64,000 nt of DNA, taken from Gammaproteobacteria bacterium (GTDB lineage Bacteria; Pseudomonadota; Gammaproteobacteria; Steroidobacterales; PWYM01). A program made the position numbers and the translations under genes. Shown piece after piece: positions 58,409 through 64,000 of the stretch (positions are counted from its first letter, which is position 1; each line of letters opens with the position of its first letter). The notes under the pieces are model-generated. The model was given only the letters and a program-made list of their open reading frames with translations. It was not told the DNA's origin and searched no databases. The DNA is taken from positions 1 through 64,000 of the forward strand of contig RECU01000038.1 in NCBI GenBank assembly GCA_007693855.1, read 5' to 3'.

Positions 58409-59779
58409 GTGACAGTACAGGGCGACAGACAGTGGTCCTCGGGCCTGATGTTCCTCGCGGCGGCCATCGGCAGCGCCGTGGGCATCGCCAACATCTGGAA
58501 GTTCACCTACGTGGCCGGCGGCAACGGCGGCGGTGCGTTCGTGCTGATCTACGTGCTGGCACTGTTCGGTGTGGCCCTGCCGGCGCTGGTCGCGGAGCTG
58601 ATGATCGGGCGCCGTGGCGGGCGCAGCGTGGTCGGCACCATGGCGGTGCTGCGCCAGCGCGAAGGCATCGGCCGCGGCTGGAAGGCCTATGGCGTCATGG
58701 CGGTGACCACGGTGTTCATCGCCCTGTCGTTTTACTGCGTAGTGGCGGGCTGGACCATCGACTATTTCCGCGTCGCCCTGTCCGGGGCGTTCCGCGACAT
58801 GAACGCCACGAGCTCCGGTGCTGCGCTCGCGGCCATGCATGCCAGCCCGCTGCGGATGATCCTGTTCCAGACGCTGTTCATCGGCCTGACCGTCTGGATC
58901 GTCGCCGCGGGCATCCATGCCGGCCTCGAGCGCGCGCTGAAACTGCTGACCCCCGGGCTGTTCCTGATCCTCCTGATCATGCTGGGCTACGCGATGATCG
59001 CCGGCGATGCCGCCGCGGGACTGACGTTTCTGTTCCGACCGAACTGGAGTGAGCTGACGCCAGCGGTGGTGCTGTTCGCGGTGGGCCAGGCGTTCTTCTC
59101 ACTTGGCGTCGGTGTCGGCGTCATCATGACGATCGGCGCCTACATGGACCGCAACATCCCGATCGTGCCCTCCGGCATCGTGATCGCGGCGGCCGACGGC
59201 GCAGTCGCGCTGATCGCGGCCATGGTGATGTTCCCGATCGTCTTCGCCCAGGGCCTGTCCCCCGCGCAGGGCCCCGGGTTGATCTTCGCGACCCTGCCCG
59301 TGGCCTTCGGCCAGATGACCGGTGGCGCGATCCTCGGGCCGATGTTCTTTCTGCTGATGGCCTTCGCCGCGCTGTCCTCCTCGATCACGCTGCTGGAGAG
59401 CATCATCGCGACCCTGGAGGACTACACGGGGCTTACGCGCATCCCGCTGGCGCTGCTCACGGGGCTGGCGCTCTGGCTGGTCGGCCTGGGGACGGTGTTC
59501 TCGTTCAACCTCTGGGCGGATGTCTACCCACTGGGATTCATCACGGCGCTGGAAGGTCGCACGATCTATGACCTCAAGGGACTGGCCGTGGCGAACGTGC
59601 TGATGCCCGCCGGCGGCATCCTGCTAGCGGTCCTCGCCGGCTGGATCATTGCCAGGCGCAGCTCCGCGGAAGAACTGGGCATGCGCCGTGAGTGGGCGTA
59701 TCGCGGCTGGCGGCTGCTGGTACGCTGGGTCGTGCCCTGCGTGGTGATCCTGGTGTTCGCGGTCAACCTGCTGGCCTGA
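58409..59779 (+). CDS. Sodium-dependent (NSS/SNF family) transporter
   Basis: GTG start; WSSGLMFLAAAIGSAVGIANIWKFTYVAGGNGGGAFVLIYVLALFGVALPALVAELMIGRRG. Confidence 0.95.
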   Translation: MTVQGDRQWSSGLMFLAAAIGSAVGIANIWKFTYVAGGNGGGAFVLIYVLALFGVALPALVAELMIGRRGGRSVVGTMAVLRQREGIGRGWKAYGVMAVTTVFIALSFYCVVAGWTIDYFRVALSGAFRDMNATSSGAALAAMHASPLRMILFQTLFIGLTVWIVAAGIHAGLERALKLLTPGLFLILLIMLGYAMIAGDAAAGLTFLFRPNWSELTPAVVLFAVGQAFFSLGVGVGVIMTIGAYMDRNIPIVPSGIVIAAADGAVALIAAMVMFPIVFAQGLSPAQGPGLIFATLPVAFGQMTGGAILGPMFFLLMAFAALSSSITLLESIIATLEDYTGLTRIPLALLTGLALWLVGLGTVFSFNLWADVYPLGFITALEGRTIYDLKGLAVANVLMPAGGILLAVLAGWIIARRSSAEELGMRREWAYRGWRLLVRWVVPCVVILVFAVNLLA

Positions 59780-59828
59780 GCCGCCGCACGCGCACAGACA
59801 CGCGCGTCGGCTCAGCGCCTGTCCCCGC

Positions 59829-60122
59829 TCAGGCGCCCAGGACGTCGAAGAACTGCAGATCCATCTCCTCGGCCAGGCAGTCGAGGATCGGCGGCACGAG
59901 CTCGTCATGGAAAGACGAGGCCATGTGCGCATCGAAGGCCGCCTGGTCCTTGAAACTCGAATACACCACGTAGGTGTTCGGCGCGTCCCGGTGGCGGATG
60001 AGGTCATAGACCAGCGTATCGGGCTCGTGCGCATGCGTGAGCTGCTTGAGCTTGATCTGCAGCGCCTCGAATTCGGCCGCCTTCTCGGGCTTGACCACCA
60101 GTTTCGCGATGAATGCCATCAT
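59829..60122 (-). CDS. ABM / putative quinol monooxygenase family protein, copy 1
   Basis: MMAFIAKLVVKPEKAAEFEALQIKLKQLTHAHEPDTLVYDLIRHRDAPNTYVVYSSFKDQAAFDAHMASSF. Confidence 0.85.
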   Translation of the reverse strand: MMAFIAKLVVKPEKAAEFEALQIKLKQLTHAHEPDTLVYDLIRHRDAPNTYVVYSSFKDQAAFDAHMASSFHDELVPPILDCLAEEMDLQFFDVLGA

Positions 60123-60143
60123 GGGGAGCGTCTCCTCGGGGGT

Positions 60144-61802
60144 TCAGCCGGCCTGCTTCAGACCGAGCTCCTCGATGAGCCCGTCGCGCAACCGGAATTT
60201 CTGGATCTTGCTGGTGGACATCGGCCATTCGCGCACGAAACGCACATGGCGCGGCACCTTGAAGCCGGCAATCTGGCCCTTGCAGTAGTCGATGAGGGCC
60301 TGCTCGGTGACTTCTTCGCCGGTTTCGAGTTCGATGAAGGCCGCGGCCACTTCCTGCAGGCGCTCATCCGGCACGCCGACCACCTGGGCCAGCTTCACCG
60401 CCGGGTGGCCGGCCAGGAAGGCCTCGATCTCTGCCGCGGCAACGTTTTCCCCGCCGACCTTCAGCATGTCCTTGAGACGACCGTAGAACATGATCTGGCC
60501 TTCACGATCCAGCGAGCCGATATCGCCGGTGTGATACCAGCCCTCGGCATCCAGCGCCTCGGCCGTCTTCGCCGGATCCTTGTAATAGCCCTCGAAGAGG
60601 CTGTAACCGCGCACCAGGATTTCCCCGCGCGCGCCGGTCGGCATCTCGTCACCGCTGGCCGGATCGATGATCCGCACTTCCAGACCGGGCAGTGGCACGC
60701 CGAGCCGGCTGGTGCGCGCCGCCAGCGGATCGTCCAGGCGACTGGTACAGACGGTACCGGCCGTTTCGGTCATGCCGAAGGTGCCGACATAGACGGTATC
60801 GGGCATCGCCTTCAGCATCGCCTCCCGAATCCAGTCCGGTTGCACGGCGAAATTCGAATTCATCAGCCGGATGCGCGACAGGTCGGTCTTCTCGAAGTCA
60901 GGGTGCTTGATCAGATCCGCCATGATGGTGACGAAACAGGGATAGGTCGCGGTGACCTGCTCGCCCTCGAGCATCCCCAGCGCAACCCCGGCATCGAAAT
61001 GCGCCATGGTGAGGTAGGTGCCGCCCACGTCGAAGATCGACACCATCGGCAGGATGGCGGCGATATGGAACATCGGCAGCGGCGACCAGAAACGGTCTTC
61101 AGCGGTGAGCTGATAACGGTGCCGGCCGAGTGCGATGGAGTTGCGCACCATCGCCTCGTGGGTGATGGGGCAGCCCTTCGGATTGGCCGTGGTCCCGGAG
61201 GTATAGAGCATCAGTGCCGGGTCGCGCAGGCGAACGCGCGAGCGGATCTCCATGATCTCCTCATGCGCGATGGTCTCGGCGCGGGCACGGAAGTCGTCCT
61301 CCGGCAGGAAGCCCGGCGCCTGGTCGGGCCCCAGCAGTACCAACCGCCGCAGTTGCGGGGCCGTGGCGAGTGCCAGTGCCACGGGATCCGGCCCATCGGC
61401 GAGCTCGGGGAAGGCACCGGTCAGGCGCTCGACGAAATTCACATGATCGTTCACCCGCGAGGTGGTGATCACTGCGACGAGATCGGCGTTGCCGATGACA
61501 TAGGCCAGCTCGGCCGACTGGTAGCGGGCGTTGATCGGCACCGCCACCGCACCACACAGCGAGATCCCGAAAAACAGTTCCGGGAAATCCATGCAGGTGG
61601 GCATCAACAGGCCGACATGATCACCCGGTGCCACCCCCAGCGCGCGCAGCGAGCGCGCGTGGGCCAGCGCACGCTCGGCGAGATCGCGATAGTTGACCCG
61701 TTCCTCCGGAAAAACGATGGCGTCGGTGGCCGGGTAGTGTTCCGCAGCCTGCAGCAGCAGGTCACCCAGCGTGGTGACGTTGATCCAGGGCGTCTTCGAC
61801 AT
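60144..61802 (-). CDS. AMP-binding acyl-CoA synthetase / ligase
   Basis: LMLYTSGTTANPKGCPITHEAMV, GWYHTGDIGSLDREGQIMFYGRLKDMLKVGGENVAAAEIE. Confidence 0.94.
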   Translation of the reverse strand: MSKTPWINVTTLGDLLLQAAEHYPATDAIVFPEERVNYRDLAERALAHARSLRALGVAPGDHVGLLMPTCMDFPELFFGISLCGAVAVPINARYQSAELAYVIGNADLVAVITTSRVNDHVNFVERLTGAFPELADGPDPVALALATAPQLRRLVLLGPDQAPGFLPEDDFRARAETIAHEEIMEIRSRVRLRDPALMLYTSGTTANPKGCPITHEAMVRNSIALGRHRYQLTAEDRFWSPLPMFHIAAILPMVSIFDVGGTYLTMAHFDAGVALGMLEGEQVTATYPCFVTIMADLIKHPDFEKTDLSRIRLMNSNFAVQPDWIREAMLKAMPDTVYVGTFGMTETAGTVCTSRLDDPLAARTSRLGVPLPGLEVRIIDPASGDEMPTGARGEILVRGYSLFEGYYKDPAKTAEALDAEGWYHTGDIGSLDREGQIMFYGRLKDMLKVGGENVAAAEIEAFLAGHPAVKLAQVVGVPDERLQEVAAAFIELETGEEVTEQALIDYCKGQIAGFKVPRHVRFVREWPMSTSKIQKFRLRDGLIEELGLKQAG

Positions 61803-61816
61803 CGTGTGCTGGCCCG

Positions 61817-62125
61817 TCACGGCTCGAGGGGGTCCAGGTACTCGCGCACGTAGGGTCCGTCCAGGCAATCGACCAGACCGGGCGCCAGCGCCTTGAAGTG
61901 CTCGGTGTTCTGGTGCTCGTGCTCGGCCTGCTCACTGGTGAACGATTCCACCACGGCAAAGCGGTGGGGCTCGCGCAGACGATAGAACTGGTAGATCAGT
62001 GTGTCGGGCTCGTGCGCGTGCACCTTTTCCGTGAGCGCCTTGGCCAGGCGGATGAACTCCGCTTCCTTCTCGGACTTGACGGTCATGCGGGAAATGAAAG
62101 ACATGCGTGCGGTCTGCTCGCTCAC
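61817..62125 (-). CDS. ABM / putative quinol monooxygenase family protein, copy 2
   Basis: MSFISRMTVKSEKEAEFIRLAKALTEKVHAHEPDTLIYQFYRLREPHRFAVVESFTSEQAEHEHQNTEHFKAL; alternative start 62104. Confidence 0.85.
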   Translation of the reverse strand: MSEQTARMSFISRMTVKSEKEAEFIRLAKALTEKVHAHEPDTLIYQFYRLREPHRFAVVESFTSEQAEHEHQNTEHFKALAPGLVDCLDGPYVREYLDPLEP

Positions 62126-62255
62126 GGCCTGGCTCCTCGGTCAAAGGTCTCGCCGAATTGCGGAGCGCGTGCCGCGATCGTGACCCGGCCAGTCCGCCGC
62201 CATCACGCCCTCCCCCAAGAGTGTGCCGATCATAGCACCGCGCTGCCCGCCGAAG

Positions 62256-62273
62256 AAACAGTCATGACTGTTT
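62256..62273. promoter_or_regulatory. 18-bp palindromic operator candidate, copy 2
   Basis: AAACAGTC-AT-GACTGTTT, 21 nt before a minus-strand -10-like TATGAT (62229-62234). Confidence 0.7.
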
Positions 62274-62309
62274 ATTTTGGCGTCCGCATGCGCTCCTTGC
62301 GGCCAGCCC

Positions 62310-62969
62310 CTAGCGGTACTCGACTTCCAGCTGCCACTGGTCGCGCGGCTGCACGTGCAGCTTCCAGTACTCCTCGGCGATCGTGTCCGGGTCGAAGCGG
62401 GTGCCGGGATTGATGTGGTCAAAGATGGTCACCGTGGCCACGTGCACGTCGTGATACGCCAACTCGCGGGCCAGGCTGAAACAGAGGTTCCGCAGCCCGG
62501 CCTTGCCGATCCCCAGGGCCGCTACCTGCACCGGAGGATCTATGGCGGATCCCCCCCCGGTGAACAGAATAGTGCCGCGGCGCTTGTAGCGCATGTCGGC
62601 GACGACCTGGCGGACGCAGTGCAGCGCACCGACGACGTTGACGCGCACACTGTCCAGAACATCGAGTTCGGTCAGCAGGCTGGGGGCGCTGGTGCGGCGC
62701 AGAAAGGCGTTGAAGATGAGCACTTCCGGCGCGCCATGGTCCTGTCCGATCCGCTGGAAGGCGGTTGCCACCGCCTTGCGATCCGTCACGTCGGCGACGT
62801 AGGCGGAACACTCGATCCCCTCTTCGCGGAGCTGCTCCTGGATCTCGCTCAGGCGCGCCGCCGTGCGCCCGAGCATCGCCACGTGGAAACCCTCGCGCCC
62901 GAACCGACGGCACAGGGCCAATCCCATGCCGGGGCCGACGCCGGCGATCGCACAGACTTTCTTGTCCAC
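62310..62969 (-). CDS. SDR family oxidoreductase
   Basis: MDKKVCAIAGVGPGMGLALCRRFGREGFHVAMLGRTAARLSEIQ. Confidence 0.85.
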   Translation of the reverse strand: MDKKVCAIAGVGPGMGLALCRRFGREGFHVAMLGRTAARLSEIQEQLREEGIECSAYVADVTDRKAVATAFQRIGQDHGAPEVLIFNAFLRRTSAPSLLTELDVLDSVRVNVVGALHCVRQVVADMRYKRRGTILFTGGGSAIDPPVQVAALGIGKAGLRNLCFSLARELAYHDVHVATVTIFDHINPGTRFDPDTIAEEYWKLHVQPRDQWQLEVEYR

Positions 62970-63077
62970 CCCACCCTCGCATGCACGCCCGGTGACTCCA
63001 GGGCGCTATGCTATCATCGCCGCCGCCCGAAGGCGGTGCAGGATTGCGCCGCACAGGCCGACAGGGATGAGAGCATC

Positions 63078-63395
63078 ATGAGCGAGCCCCAGTACCACCT
63101 GCTGATCCAGGCCGACGAACTGCCGGTCGGCAAGACCCGCTGTTTCGAAATCGGTGAGCACCCCATCCTGCTCTGCCATACCAAGGAAGGCTTCTTTGCG
63201 GTGCACAACATCTGCTCGCACGCCTATGCACGGCTGGACGAAGGTCGGTTACGCGGCACGCGGGTGATCTGCCCGCTGCACGGCGCCTCTTTCGACGTGC
63301 GTGACGGCAGCGTCAAGGGTCCGCCGGCCTATGAGGGCATTCGCAGTTATCCGCTGCGCGTGATCGACGGCCGCGTCGAAGTCGCCCTCGACTGA
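63078..63395 (+). CDS. Rieske 2Fe-2S ferredoxin
   Basis: MSEPQYHLLIQADELPVGKTRCFEIGEHPILLCHTKEGFFAVHNICSHAYARLDEGRLRGTRVICPLHGASFDVRDGSV. Confidence 0.95.
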   Translation: MSEPQYHLLIQADELPVGKTRCFEIGEHPILLCHTKEGFFAVHNICSHAYARLDEGRLRGTRVICPLHGASFDVRDGSVKGPPAYEGIRSYPLRVIDGRVEVALD

Positions 63396-63428
63396 CGGCC
63401 GCGGCCCGCGCAGCGGCCCATCGCGGGG

Positions 63429-64000
63429 CTAACGGCGCTGATCGAAACGCCGGCCCACCAGCGCCGAGGCGATGTTGGTTTTCTGAATATCCACCGCCCC
63501 GCCGGCAATGCCCCAGCCCCAGGCATCGCGTAACCGCCGCTCCATCGGGTAGTCCTTTGAATAGCCATAACCGCCCATGAGCTGCACGGCATCGCCGGTC
63601 ACCGTGCGGGCGATCTCGTTGGCGAAGCACTTCGCCACCGAAGACTCCAGCACGCTCGGCAGCCCATCCTGGGCGTTACTCGCCGCCCGCCAGATGAGCA
63701 GCCGCGCCGCATCGACCCGCATCTTCATCTCCGCAAGCTTCAGCTGGACGGCCTGGAAGTCGACGATCGGCTTGCCGAACTGCTCACGCTCCTGCACATA
63801 GGTCAGCACGTCCTCCAGCGCGCCGGAGGCCTGACCGAGCGCCATGGTGGCATTGCCGCAGCGCTCCAGGTCGAAGGCTTCCATCAGCTTGCGGAAGCCA
63901 CCCGCCGGCACGATGACGTTGTCCGCCGGCACCTCGACACCATCCAGGTAGAGGTCCGAGGACGGTACACCGCGAAAGCCCATCAGCTCTTCCTGTGCGC
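63429..64000 (-). CDS. Acyl-CoA dehydrogenase family protein, truncated by window edge (N-terminus missing)
   Basis: Frame stays open to the window edge (AQEELMGFRGVPSSDLYLDGVEVP...); YVQEREQFGKPIVDFQAVQLKLAEMKMRVDAARLLIWRAA, VQLMGGYGYSKDYPMERRLRDAWGWGIAGGAVDIQKTNIA. Confidence 0.92.
   Translation of the reverse strand, partial: AQEELMGFRGVPSSDLYLDGVEVPADNVIVPAGGFRKLMEAFDLERCGNATMALGQASGALEDVLTYVQEREQFGKPIVDFQAVQLKLAEMKMRVDAARLLIWRAASNAQDGLPSVLESSVAKCFANEIARTVTGDAVQLMGGYGYSKDYPMERRLRDAWGWGIAGGAVDIQKTNIASALVGRRFDQRR

Noticed and set aside
59907-61853. 648-aa plus-strand ORF
   Set aside because: Antisense to ABM and acyl-CoA ligase; shadow frame

Overview
A 64 kb GC-rich bacterial chromosomal window, proteobacterial in character, with dense coding on both strands. 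I saw no rRNA, tRNA, CRISPR array, integrase or transposase. Much of it is lipid, aromatic or xenobiotic-type catabolism: thiolase, two TonB receptors, acyl-CoA ligases and dehydrogenases, SDRs, a Rieske oxygenase with ferredoxins, a PaaN-like enzyme and quinoproteins. It also carries a potFGHI-like ABC transporter, SOD, an Mpg glycosylase, transporters and two DUF885 proteins. Points most worth follow-up: (1) a tight operon of C39-like peptidase, RLAN/RimK-like ATP-grasp ligase, GCS2-type ligase, N-formylglutamate amidohydrolase-like enzyme and S9 peptidase (10134-16513), which looks like an uncharacterised amino-acid or peptide conjugate pathway; (2) an 18-bp perfect-arm palindrome AAACAGTC-NN-GACTGTTT found at two distant promoters (28388 and 62256) with nearly the same spacing to a -10-like box, suggesting an unrecognised regulon; (3) a DUF1864/PrnB-like (IDO/TDO-superfamily) gene coupled to a class-V PLP enzyme; (4) a head-to-head NTF2 / NTF2-DUF885 fusion pair sharing a 59-bp near-identical inverted repeat; (5) a single-chain tandem HxlR regulator with duplicated C-x9-C-x2-C motifs. 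All family names come from reading the translated sequences; no database search was run.
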